NCBI GenBank assembly: GCA_025449935.1
Contig: JANWIJ010000035.1
Span: 26,169 to 90,168 of the forward strand
DNA from: Chitinophagaceae bacterium
GTDB taxonomy: Bacteria > Bacteroidota > Bacteroidia > Chitinophagales > Chitinophagaceae
Reading direction: 5' to 3'
Length of the DNA: 64,000 nt
Made by a program: the position numbers and the translations under genes. Below the pieces are notes generated by a model. It was not told the origin of the DNA, searched no databases, and saw only the letters and a program-made list of their open reading frames with translations. This document shows positions 8,694 through 15,798 of this stretch, piece after piece (position 1 is the first letter of the stretch; each line of letters starts with the position of its first letter).

Positions 8694-9482
8694 TCAGGGT
8701 TGTATTTCTTTTATGTGGTATTCTTTCTTCAATAAGGCGATCAATTGCCGGTTGAACAGGACGGCTTTCTCAAGCTTAGAAAGGTAGTTAGTCTGAAGCG
8801 AATGGGAACTGCGCACGCCATTTCGAAAAACGACAATTCTACCGGGATTGTTATCTATTAGTCCCAGTGAATCATTTGCTGCGACCTGCATCAGGCTGTC
8901 CGTGTTATCAACTACAGAGGCTTCAATAACTTTCAGGATTTTAGCGGTACCTGACAGGTCAAAAAGATAATTCGCTTGCTGGTTTTCAAAGTTGATGAGA
9001 AACTGCCAGCAATCGTCTGATTGCTTCAATGCCTCGACCTTGGCCTTTTCATACTGATTTATCGTTTTTACAACTTCTTCTTTCCGGATAAGACGCAAGG
9101 CTCCGGCATTCTTCAATTGTGTGCTCGTGTTTTCATTGAAAGCTGTGGTAGTGCCACTTTGCCCATATTTAAGATAAATGATATAAACAAAATCAAGATT
9201 CCTTTTTACGGTAAGTGGTTGTCGAAGAGCGAGTATCAGCGTATCGAGCCCTTTTAAGTTATAGTTCAGATATTTTATGTTATTCTGCAGGGATGCTGAA
9301 TCGCTTTGCAGGTCTGAGAAAAGGGATTTCATGTATTTTTTTTCCCGCTGATGCTCTATCATATGTTCTCTCTTATTCTCTGCCAGAAAACCGCAGAACA
9401 CAGCAAGAAACAACATTAAAAATTCCCAGAAATAATGCGTCCATTTTTTCCGCGAAGAATGACTATGATGATGAACTTCCAT
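8694..9482 (-). CDS. Tandem paralog H4, MEVH-type membrane protein
   Basis: 262 aa, the longest copy. Tail MEVHHHSHSSRKKW, helix AVFCGFLAEN, then REHMIEHQREKKYMKSLFSDLQSD. Core TQLKNAGALRLIRK. The C-terminus runs past the usual end as KKEYHIKEIQP. Its 5' side adjoins remnant R2 and a hairpin element. Function unknown. Confidence 0.9.
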   Translation of the reverse strand: MEVHHHSHSSRKKWTHYFWEFLMLFLAVFCGFLAENKREHMIEHQREKKYMKSLFSDLQSDSASLQNNIKYLNYNLKGLDTLILALRQPLTVKRNLDFVYIIYLKYGQSGTTTAFNENTSTQLKNAGALRLIRKEEVVKTINQYEKAKVEALKQSDDCWQFLINFENQQANYLFDLSGTAKILKVIEASVVDNTDSLMQVAANDSLGLIDNNPGRIVVFRNGVRSSHSLQTNYLSKLEKAVLFNRQLIALLKKEYHIKEIQP

Positions 9483-9509
9483 GTTTGATTATTTTTCCTG
9501 GTTATTCCT

Positions 9510-9567
9510 TACCCAGATGCCGGCGCCTTTGGGCCGGCATTCCGACCGGCTCCGCCGCGTCGGAAAA
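9510..9567. repeat. GC-rich double-hairpin element, copy 2
   Basis: Stems ATGCCGGC (9517-9524) / GCCGGCAT (9533-9540) and TTCCGAC (9540-9546) / GTCGGAA (9559-9565). It is nearly identical to the copy at 4615-4672 and shares the flanking GGGTAAGG on its distal side. Confidence 0.75.
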
Positions 9568-9576
9568 TAATGCGTC

Positions 9577-9596
9577 CCTGCCTGCCGGCAGGCAGG
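9577..9596. repeat. 20-bp perfect palindrome (CCTGCC...GGCAGG type), copy 1
   Basis: CCTGCCTGCC followed directly by its reverse complement, inserted in the Trp codon of remnant R2. A related imperfect copy is at 13784-13803 in an unrelated intergenic region, so this is an interspersed short palindrome rather than part of the paralog family. Confidence 0.65.
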
Positions 9597-9643
9597 CATT
9601 TTTTTCGGGCGCTATGTGAATGGGCATGTACTTCCATAAAAAG

Positions 9644-10384
9644 TTATTTCAAATGATACTCCTTTTTCAGAAAACCGGTTAGCCGGTCGCCTTTATCTTT
9701 AAACCCTGCCAGGGCATCGACAAATCCTTTTATTGTTTCCTTGTATTTATACAGCAGGTTATACAATTCTTCCATGTTACCGGCGTCAGTGCTGATCCAG
9801 AAATTTTTTTTCCCGCCCAGGATGCCTTTGGTGAAGGCCTGGGAGCCGGACTCGTTCATTCTTCGATAGCTTAGCATCTTGTTTGTAATGTTATCCAGTG
9901 TTACATAAAAATGGGTAATGGCCCCTTCCTCCACTGTTATATCTCTTGCCAGCGCATCATAAACAATGATACTATCAATGGCAGTTTGATTTCTTATTAA
10001 GCGCAGTCCGCCGGCGTTCCTGAGCTGTTGCATCGTATGATCGGTGTAACTAAAATCAGGAAAGCCATAGATCACCCTGCTATAGTTTTCCGCAGCGGTT
10101 GTTGATTCATTCTTTGAAAACCCGCTGAAATTGACAAGTACAGAATCACAATGGGCCTGGATTATATCATACCGTGAGATCAAAAAGGTTACATGGGCGG
10201 TATCTTTCGCAATATCATTGATCAATGAGCGGATATATTGCTTTTCCCGTTTGTGCTCTATCATATGCTCGCGCTGGTTCTCTGCAAAAAACCCGCAGAA
10301 CACAGCAAGGAACAACATGAGGAACTCCCATAAATAGTGGGTCCATTTTTTCCGGGGGCTGTGGGCATGTGCATGAACTTCCAT
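9644..10384 (-). CDS. Tandem paralog H3, MEVH-type membrane protein
   Basis: 246 aa. Tail MEVHAHAHSPRKKWTHYL (Leu replaces the usual Phe 18), helix AVFCGFFAEN, then REHMIEHKREKQYIRSLINDIAKDT. Core QQLRNAGGLRLIRN then DSIIVYD. The C-terminal part (KGILGGKKNFWISTDAGN) is unlike other copies. Ends LKKEYHLK. Function unknown. Confidence 0.9.
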   Translation of the reverse strand: MEVHAHAHSPRKKWTHYLWEFLMLFLAVFCGFFAENQREHMIEHKREKQYIRSLINDIAKDTAHVTFLISRYDIIQAHCDSVLVNFSGFSKNESTTAAENYSRVIYGFPDFSYTDHTMQQLRNAGGLRLIRNQTAIDSIIVYDALARDITVEEGAITHFYVTLDNITNKMLSYRRMNESGSQAFTKGILGGKKNFWISTDAGNMEELYNLLYKYKETIKGFVDALAGFKDKGDRLTGFLKKEYHLK

Positions 10385-10387
10385 GAA

Positions 10388-11170
10388 TTAGTCTTTTAAG
10401 CGATAATTAGTTTTGATCAGTTGTAAAAGCGAATCGGAGGAAGACTTTTGACTGGCGACAATGTTTGTTAAATTACTCAACGTGGTTTGATAATATAGTA
10501 CATCATCATGATACCTTGAAAAAAGAGCAGCATCCATTTTTTCTATATAGGTTCCTTCGGGGACTAATTTTTCAAATTCAGTGTAGGGTAGAAACACTGT
10601 TGTAAAATCATTTTCAATTGCTTTAAAGGCGGTCCGGGCCAGGCTCATATTGAAAAGCTCCTTGTTGGTAGCTTCAAATGTGTGGAAATAGTGAAGTAAC
10701 AGGTCGTAATTATATTTGCAGGCATCCAGCCCCTGGTCGTATTGAAGTATGCCGCTTGCCACTGTGGATTTTTTTATCAGCCGGAACCCACCGTTGTATT
10801 TTAGTTGTGAAAGGGTGAGTTCTGAAAATTGTATGGGCATATACCAATAGGTGTACTTCAGGGAATAAGTAAATAGTTTACGGGGATAATTACTGTCTGA
10901 TTGGGGATTTGACAACAAATCCAGCAGGGAATCAAGTCCGCGGATCAGAACACGGTTACCAGCTACCATGGTGTTTATATTGGCTGTATCTTTTTTCAGA
11001 TCTTCCACCATCAGTTGCATATATTCTTTTTCCCGGTGCCGCTCAATGGTTTGCTCCAATTTATATTCTGCCAAAAACCCGCAGAAAACAGCGAGGAACA
11101 ACATGAGGAACTCCCAGAAATAATGCGTCCATTTTTTTCGCGAAGAATGACTATGATGATGAACTTCCAT
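10388..11170 (-). CDS. Tandem paralog H2, MEVH-type membrane protein
   Basis: 260 aa. Tail MEVHHHSHSSRKKW, helix AVFCGFLAEY, then KLEQTIERHREKEYMQLMVEDLKKDT. Core SQLKYNGGFRLIKK, followed by a Tyr/His-rich LLLHYFHTFEATNKEL segment. Ends IKTNYRLKD. Remnant R1 lies just upstream and shares its 3' flank with R2, suggesting that remnant plus gene was duplicated as a block. Function unknown. Confidence 0.9.
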   Translation of the reverse strand: MEVHHHSHSSRKKWTHYFWEFLMLFLAVFCGFLAEYKLEQTIERHREKEYMQLMVEDLKKDTANINTMVAGNRVLIRGLDSLLDLLSNPQSDSNYPRKLFTYSLKYTYWYMPIQFSELTLSQLKYNGGFRLIKKSTVASGILQYDQGLDACKYNYDLLLHYFHTFEATNKELFNMSLARTAFKAIENDFTTVFLPYTEFEKLVPEGTYIEKMDAALFSRYHDDVLYYQTTLSNLTNIVASQKSSSDSLLQLIKTNYRLKD

Positions 11171-11176
11171 GTTAGA

Positions 11177-11266
11177 TTATTTTTCTTGGTTATACCTTAC
11201 CCTGCAGCCGGCGCATTCAGGTTGGCATTTTTTCCGGGCCGAATGGCTGTCTGTATGTACTTCCAT
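11177..11266 (-). pseudogene. Remnant R1: paralog N-terminus fused to decayed hairpin element (29 codons)
   Basis: Reads MEVHTDSHSARKKC, then a decayed version of the first hairpin of the double-hairpin element (around 11197-11226) to a stop. The third residue of the His triplet pattern is preserved but one His is replaced by Asp. The distal flank (GGGTAAGG-ATAACCA-GAAAAATAATC-AACATG) is nearly the same as that of R2. It begins 7 bases after the H1 stop. Confidence 0.65.
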
Positions 11267-11273
11267 AAATATT

Positions 11274-12053
11274 TTATTTCAGGTGATAATTACCGGTCAA
11301 CAAACGCATAATTTCTTCAGCATCGGAGATGACCTTCGGGTAGTAAATTTCTGTAAAGGGAGATAATTTTGATTTATGCCGGACAATCTCATTAAAATAT
11401 TCTTCCATTAGTTTTTCCGATCCCTGCTGCAGCGGTAATTGCAGGGCAAATAATGAATCAATTTGCCGGTTAGCGGGTGGCATATTATTTTCTACCGGGA
11501 CTTTCAAATTTGCAAAAAATATAAAATAGCGGCTAAGAATAATACGGTTAAGGGTTTCCATGAGCTTATCCCTGTGTGAAGCATGAATCTGGTTGCTTAA
11601 AAAAAGGGCATTTTCAAAAGCATAATACTGACTGATCTTTTGCACCAGGTTTTTATCAGCGAAATACCTGAGGTTTCCGGATTGTATTATTTGATCCATG
11701 GTAGACCTATTCCAGTCTATGCGGTAAATGTCTGTTGTAAACTTGCTGTAGTAATAGAATTTACCAGGAACGCCTTTATTGGAGTTGATGGACGTGGCCA
11801 TTGATAATACACTGTCAATAGCGGAAATAGTAAATTTTGTTTCAACCAGTCCTTGTTTTAATTCGGCTGTATCATTCCGAATGTCGTTTAACAGGCTTCT
11901 GGCATATTCTTTAGCCCGATGTTTTTCGACAATATGCTCCCGTTTGTTTTCTGCCAAAAATCCGCAGAATACAGCGAGGAACAACATTAAAAATTCCCAG
12001 AAATAGTGTGTCCATTTTTTCCGGTCCGTATGGCTGTGGGCATGTACTTCCAT
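11274..12053 (-). CDS. Tandem paralog H1, first gene of the MEVH-type array
   Basis: 259 aa. Tail MEVHAHSHTDRKKW, helix AVFCGFLAEN, then REHIVEKHRAKEYARSLLNDIRNDT. LRYF subtype: DQIIQSGNLRYFAD then VQKISQYY. Ends LTGNYHLK. As the rightmost copy it should follow the array promoter. The 160 bases upstream (12054-12213) contain no clear TTTG / TAnnTTTG pair that I can support, so the start of transcription is unplaced and read-through from the gene at 12214 is possible. Function unknown. Confidence 0.9.
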   Translation of the reverse strand: MEVHAHSHTDRKKWTHYFWEFLMLFLAVFCGFLAENKREHIVEKHRAKEYARSLLNDIRNDTAELKQGLVETKFTISAIDSVLSMATSINSNKGVPGKFYYYSKFTTDIYRIDWNRSTMDQIIQSGNLRYFADKNLVQKISQYYAFENALFLSNQIHASHRDKLMETLNRIILSRYFIFFANLKVPVENNMPPANRQIDSLFALQLPLQQGSEKLMEEYFNEIVRHKSKLSPFTEIYYPKVISDAEEIMRLLTGNYHLK

Positions 12054-12213
12054 AAAGGTTAATTTGATCCTTTTATGCTGAACTGGAAGTCTTCACAGCC
12101 GGATGATGACAATCGGATACCGGCCACGGAATTGGGTGGGTATATCCGTAAAACATTTAAGGTATGATTTTTACCGAAGCTTATCGCCCCGCGGGGAAAA
12201 AATATCAGGCCGC

Positions 12214-12969
12214 TTAATTCTCCTCCTCTTTTAACTCGCCGTTGGGTGCCAGTCCTTTTTTAAAACGGGAGAAGGAGGATTTAATATATAACTGGAACTC
12301 ATAGTCGCCGGAGAATTTTGTAAAAGGATAGGAGGGACGGTACAGCAACATAAAACTGTCCAGCGCGGCGCCGTCCAGTAAAGTCAGCCGGCGCACGAGG
12401 GCTTTATTGAAACGGTGGTCCACGAATTTATCTTCTTCTTCCATCAACAACCGCTGCTGGAAAGAGAGCATGCTCCGGTTTCGTTTAAAACGGAACATAT
12501 TGATGATCTCATCGAGGTCAAAGCCGGCACCGGCACCATATTGCGGGGTGACGGTTTTTAGTTTTGGCTTCTGGTAGTTAAAAATTTTCGCATAGTCTTT
12601 CCGGTTTTGGATGGAGTCGTAGCGGTAGTTCCTGGGTCTTATTTTTACTTCCTTTAAGACCGGCACATTCACATGCAGCGAAATATCAAACTCCATGGGA
12701 TTGCTGATCTTAAGAACCGGGAATTTAACGGTAGGCTTGCCGAGATAGCTGAACCAGATCGAATCCTTTTCGCTTACTTCAATTTCATAAAAACCTTCTG
12801 CATCCGTGGTGGTTCCCGTTCCGGAAGTGGACAGCACACTCACTGACTGCAGCGGGTAGTTCCGCGAACTATCATATACCAGTCCCCTTACCTTATAGGT
12901 TTGTGCAGATACGGCTGACACCGTTAACAGCAGGCCAACCAAACATACTATATAAATAATGAGTCTCAC
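12214..12969 (-). CDS. Secreted protein with carboxypeptidase-regulatory-like domain
   Basis: An open frame extends to an ATG at 13035, but residues before the signal peptide look non-coding (CVFYHPFCIFFCYLPHR). A GTG at 12969 gives a clean start, MRLIIYIVCLVGLL...SAQTY, with a signal peptide cleaved near SAQ, so I prefer the 251-aa form. Residues 25-110 form a CarboxypepD_reg-like beta-sandwich (VRGLVYDSSRNYPLQ, TDAEGFYEIEV, LKEVKIRPRNY), the domain found at the N-terminus of TonB-dependent receptors. Here there is no receptor barrel, only a charged C-terminal region (about 140 aa). Probably periplasmic or cell-surface, role unknown. Transcribed toward the paralog array. Confidence 0.75.
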   Translation of the reverse strand: MRLIIYIVCLVGLLLTVSAVSAQTYKVRGLVYDSSRNYPLQSVSVLSTSGTGTTTDAEGFYEIEVSEKDSIWFSYLGKPTVKFPVLKISNPMEFDISLHVNVPVLKEVKIRPRNYRYDSIQNRKDYAKIFNYQKPKLKTVTPQYGAGAGFDLDEIINMFRFKRNRSMLSFQQRLLMEEEDKFVDHRFNKALVRRLTLLDGAALDSFMLLYRPSYPFTKFSGDYEFQLYIKSSFSRFKKGLAPNGELKEEEN

Positions 12970-13135
12970 CCGGTGCGGCAAGTAACAAAAGAAAATGCAA
13001 AAGGGATGGTAAAAGACGCAATAGTCAGCAGTCAATGGTCAACCGGGAGTGTTATTTCATCAATTGTTGCCCGGTTCTGGCATATGCAAGCCGGAAAATG
13101 CAGGCGAATCCCCCAGAACCGTTAAGCTGAATTGC

Positions 13136-13723
13136 CTATTCACCATTAACCATTGACTTTCCTGTTATTAACCTTTCAATCACTTTGGGATAATATTCAT
13201 GTTCAAGCTGCTGGATGCGTTTTGCCAGGGAAGCAGGTGTATCATTTTCCCTGACAGGGCAGCGAACCTGGAAAATCGTTTTCCCGTGATCATATTGTTC
13301 ATCCACAAAATGAATACTGATGCCACTCTCTTTCTCGCCGGCAGCAAGCACCGCTTCATGAACAAAGCTTCCATACATTCCTTTACCACCATGTTTGGGC
13401 AAGAGTGCAGGATGGATATTAATGATCCTCCCGGGAAAGGCCCGGATAAGTGTTGCAGGGATTTTCCAGAGAAACCCCGCCAGCACGATCCAGTCAATTC
13501 CGGATTGTATTAATTCAGCTGTATAGGCATTGCCCCGGAGAAATTTTTCTTTATCAAGAATGATGGAGGGGATATTTTCTGCCCGCCCAATTTTTAAAAC
13601 CCCGGCTTCCGGCTTATTACTGGCGATGAGGGAAACCTTTATGGCTGCATGATGACGGAACTGTTCAATAATTTTTGCGGCATTGGAGCCATTGCCTGAA
13701 GCGAAGACTGCAATTTTTTTCAC
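13136..13723 (-). CDS. purN: Phosphoribosylglycinamide formyltransferase PurN
   Basis: Transfers the formyl group of 10-formyltetrahydrofolate to GAR in de novo purine synthesis. The N-terminus KKIAVFASGNGSNAAKII carries the phosphate-binding loop, the middle has WIVLAGFLWKIP, and the catalytic block is INIHPALLPKHGGKGMYG with the Asn-His pair. A later Asp lies in FVDEQYDHGKTI. An ATG 15 bases further upstream adds MYICP. The GTG at 13723 starting KKIAVFASG fits the family better, giving about 195 aa, the usual length. Stands alone between unrelated genes. Confidence 0.93.
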   Translation of the reverse strand: MKKIAVFASGNGSNAAKIIEQFRHHAAIKVSLIASNKPEAGVLKIGRAENIPSIILDKEKFLRGNAYTAELIQSGIDWIVLAGFLWKIPATLIRAFPGRIINIHPALLPKHGGKGMYGSFVHEAVLAAGEKESGISIHFVDEQYDHGKTIFQVRCPVRENDTPASLAKRIQQLEHEYYPKVIERLITGKSMVNGE

Positions 13724-13783
13724 CGGGCAAATATACAAGCCAAAATCACGCTGTTTTGAAAATGAGGAGAAAGGAATAGGGAG

Positions 13784-13803
13784 CCTGCCTTCCGGTAGGC
13801 AGG
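13784..13803. repeat. CCTGCC...GGCAGG palindrome, copy 2
   Basis: CCTGCCT / AGGCAGG stem with a TCCGGT loop, between purN and the DUF6787 gene. Same family as the palindrome at 9577-9596. Confidence 0.55.
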
Positions 13804-13842
13804 TAGGGAGTAGGAGTAAGTCAAATTAGTAAGGCTTCCTGA

Positions 13843-14133
13843 TCATGACCTGCTTTTTCCAATCCCCATTTTGCTGCCGATCTTCCGGATATATTTAATA
13901 AAGAAGGAAAATTGCCCGAAAACAATGCTCACCATCAATACGGCCAGCGGCCAGATAATGGTGATAAGAAGAATATATATAATAGCCCATAGCCAGTCCT
14001 GCCGGATCTCCAGTGCGTTCATGATCTTCTTTCCGACGAAACCTGTGAGGCTTCCGCCGATGGCAAACGTGCAAAGTATCAGGAACAACTGGAGCCCACC
14101 CACCTTCCATTTTTTTTGCAAACGATCAAACAT
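13843..14133 (-). CDS. Small DUF6787-like membrane protein
   Basis: 96 aa with a basic N-terminus (MFDRLQKKWKVGG), two hydrophobic helices (about 14-34 and 46-72, LWAIIYILLITIIWPLAVLMV) and a basic C-terminus (KYIRKIGSKMGIGKS). The motif LFLILCTFAIGGSLTGFVGKK is what I recall for the Bacteroidota family DUF6787. Function unknown. Divergent from the actA operon, sharing a 294-base upstream region. Confidence 0.75.
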   Translation of the reverse strand: MFDRLQKKWKVGGLQLFLILCTFAIGGSLTGFVGKKIMNALEIRQDWLWAIIYILLITIIWPLAVLMVSIVFGQFSFFIKYIRKIGSKMGIGKSRS

Positions 14134-14353
14134 ATTTTGTTCCTTTCATGGTTTTTAAACTGTGCCTTGAATATTGAGCCGCAAAAGTGGGAAAAAATCA
14201 TTCAATAATCATTACCTTTTTAACATCTGTTGAAGTTTATAGAAAGGTTGACCGATTTGTGACAAACAATTTTATGAGGTATCAAAAAAGGATTACAAAT
14301 CGGCTGAAATGCAGGCTGGTAGCGGATCAAAAAAAAGTTAAACCCGATGTCGT

Positions 14354-14379
14354 TTTGTTAAGTTCCTGACTTATTTTTG
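14354..14379 (+). promoter_or_regulatory. Candidate promoter of the act-cox operon
   Basis: A TATTTTTG at 14372-14379 matches the Bacteroidota -7 consensus TAnnTTTG and lies 48 bases before the actA ATG. The nearest TTTG (14354-14357) is only 14 bases upstream instead of about 19, so the -33 element is weak. The rest of 14134-14427 shows no gene. Confidence 0.35.
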
Positions 14380-14427
14380 CGGCTGATTAAAGGTTTTTAT
14401 CCACATTTTTCAGTATCAATTGTGTCT

Positions 14428-15699
14428 ATGATTCCTTGTAAACCAACCGGCCAAAGACTGACGCTTGTATTCCTCTCACTTTTTGTTTTTTCTATACTGC
14501 ATACATCAGCCCAGGGAGATATTGCTGCGGGCAAATCAATTTTCAACAGCAAATGTGCCAGTTGTCACCAGGTTTTAAAACCTGGAACAGGACCGGCGTT
14601 AGCGGGACTGGAAGGAAGACATAAATGGGCCGATCATAACGAGTTGCTGAAATGGATTCAAAACCCGGCGGCTTATATGGCAGCAGATCCTTATACACAG
14701 GGTCTTAAAGCCCAGTATGGCTCGATGATGACGGGTTTCGCCGATTTTACATTAAAGGATGTTGAAGATGTTGTAGCACATATTAATAATGCATCCGTTC
14801 CGGATAAGGGGGTCACCGGTCAAACTCCGGCTGCGGAAAAAAGCAACAGCAATGCTATCATATTTGGGGTTATATCCCTGATACTTGCCATCATCGCATT
14901 GATCCTGATGCAGGTGAACAGCAACCTGAAAAAGATGAGTGACGACTCGGAAGGGATTATTCGTCCCGATCCGGTTCCTTTTTACCGTAATAAAATGTAC
15001 ATCGCCATGGGCGCGCTGCTGTTCTTTGCGGTGGCGGGATTTTATTTCAGCAAAGCTGCCATCGGGTTTGGCCGCCAGCAAAATTATCAACCGGTTCAAC
15101 CGATCTACTATTCTCATAAGGTTCACGCAGGGATCAACCAGATCAGTTGCCTGTATTGTCACGGTTCAGCATGGGACAGCAAGCATGCTGCCATACCTGC
15201 CGTGAATATTTGCATGAACTGTCATAAGGCAATCACTACCTATGAAAAAGGACCCAAGCTCTATGATGAAAGCGGGAAAGAGATAAATGGTACCGCTGAA
15301 ATAGCCAAGCTTCATGAAGCCGCCGGGTTTGATCCCAAAAACCCCAATAAATGGGATGGTTCCCTGGCAAAACCTGTTGAGTGGGTGAAGATCCATAACC
15401 TGCCCGATCATGTTTACTTTAATCACTCACAACACGTCAGGGCCGGTAAAGTGCAGTGCCAGAGCTGCCACGGGGAGATTACTGCGATGGACGAAGTGAA
15501 ACAGGTGGCAGAATTGAGTATGGGCTGGTGCATCAACTGTCATCGTGAGACCAAGGTAGATTTTAATTACAGCGCAGGCAAAGGCAATAAGTTTTACAGC
15601 ATTTATGAGAAGTTTCATAATGATATCAAGAACAAAAAAATGGATAGTGTGACGGTGAAAGATATCGGTGGCCTGGAATGTCAGAAATGTCACTATTAA
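14428..15699 (+). CDS. actA: Alternative Complex III multiheme cytochrome c ActA, with extra N-terminal monoheme domain
   Basis: 423 aa from the ATG at 14428 (upstream in-frame TTG codons precede the signal peptide and are unlikely starts). A signal peptide (TLVFLSLFVFSILHTSAQ) is followed by a class I cytochrome c domain at about residues 34-120 (CASCH, late Met as possible ligand). Then come a membrane helix (NAIIFGVISLILAIIALILM), a second helix (MYIAMGALLFFAVAGFYF), and the pentaheme ActA part with CLYCH, CMNCH, CQSCH, CINCH and CQKCH. Six CxxCH motifs are visible in all. Within ACIII this subunit accepts electrons from the Fe-S subunit ActB on the periplasmic side. The N-terminal monoheme unit may pass electrons on to the oxidase (inference). 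Confidence 0.93.
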   Translation: MIPCKPTGQRLTLVFLSLFVFSILHTSAQGDIAAGKSIFNSKCASCHQVLKPGTGPALAGLEGRHKWADHNELLKWIQNPAAYMAADPYTQGLKAQYGSMMTGFADFTLKDVEDVVAHINNASVPDKGVTGQTPAAEKSNSNAIIFGVISLILAIIALILMQVNSNLKKMSDDSEGIIRPDPVPFYRNKMYIAMGALLFFAVAGFYFSKAAIGFGRQQNYQPVQPIYYSHKVHAGINQISCLYCHGSAWDSKHAAIPAVNICMNCHKAITTYEKGPKLYDESGKEINGTAEIAKLHEAAGFDPKNPNKWDGSLAKPVEWVKIHNLPDHVYFNHSQHVRAGKVQCQSCHGEITAMDEVKQVAELSMGWCINCHRETKVDFNYSAGKGNKFYSIYEKFHNDIKNKKMDSVTVKDIGGLECQKCHY

Positions 15700-15798
15700 A
15701 AATGAAAATTAGAAAATATGAGAAAGGTGAAAATGAATTAGGACAAGGGCTCCGTTTCCACATTTTCATATTTCCACATCTTCACATTAATAAGAATT

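Larger units (their letters stand above)
9509..9637 (-). pseudogene. Remnant R2: paralog N-terminus disrupted by two hairpin elements
   Basis: Starts as MEVHAHSHSARKK, then the Trp codon 14 is interrupted by a 20-bp perfect palindrome (9577-9596). The original reading (GACGCATTATTTTC, Thr-His-Tyr-Phe) resumes out of frame and is then cut again by the double-hairpin element. The frame ends at 9509. Two different repeat families have therefore hit the same remnant. It lies 6 bases after the H3 stop. Confidence 0.7.

Noticed and set aside
1..12053. CRISPR array or tandem DNA repeats
   Set aside because: The repeated unit is a full coding gene of about 750 bases with diverged interiors, not short repeats with spacers.
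12054..12213. Promoter of the paralog array
   Set aside because: No TTTG / TAnnTTTG pair of acceptable spacing was found on the minus strand. The array's start of transcription is left open.
13180..13497. Second reading frame inside purN
   Set aside because: It is a shadow frame of a well-recognised gene with no family resemblance.
13723..13735. TATATTTG promoter element in front of purN
   Set aside because: It lies within about 10 bases of the preferred start codon and no -33 element is placed at the right distance.
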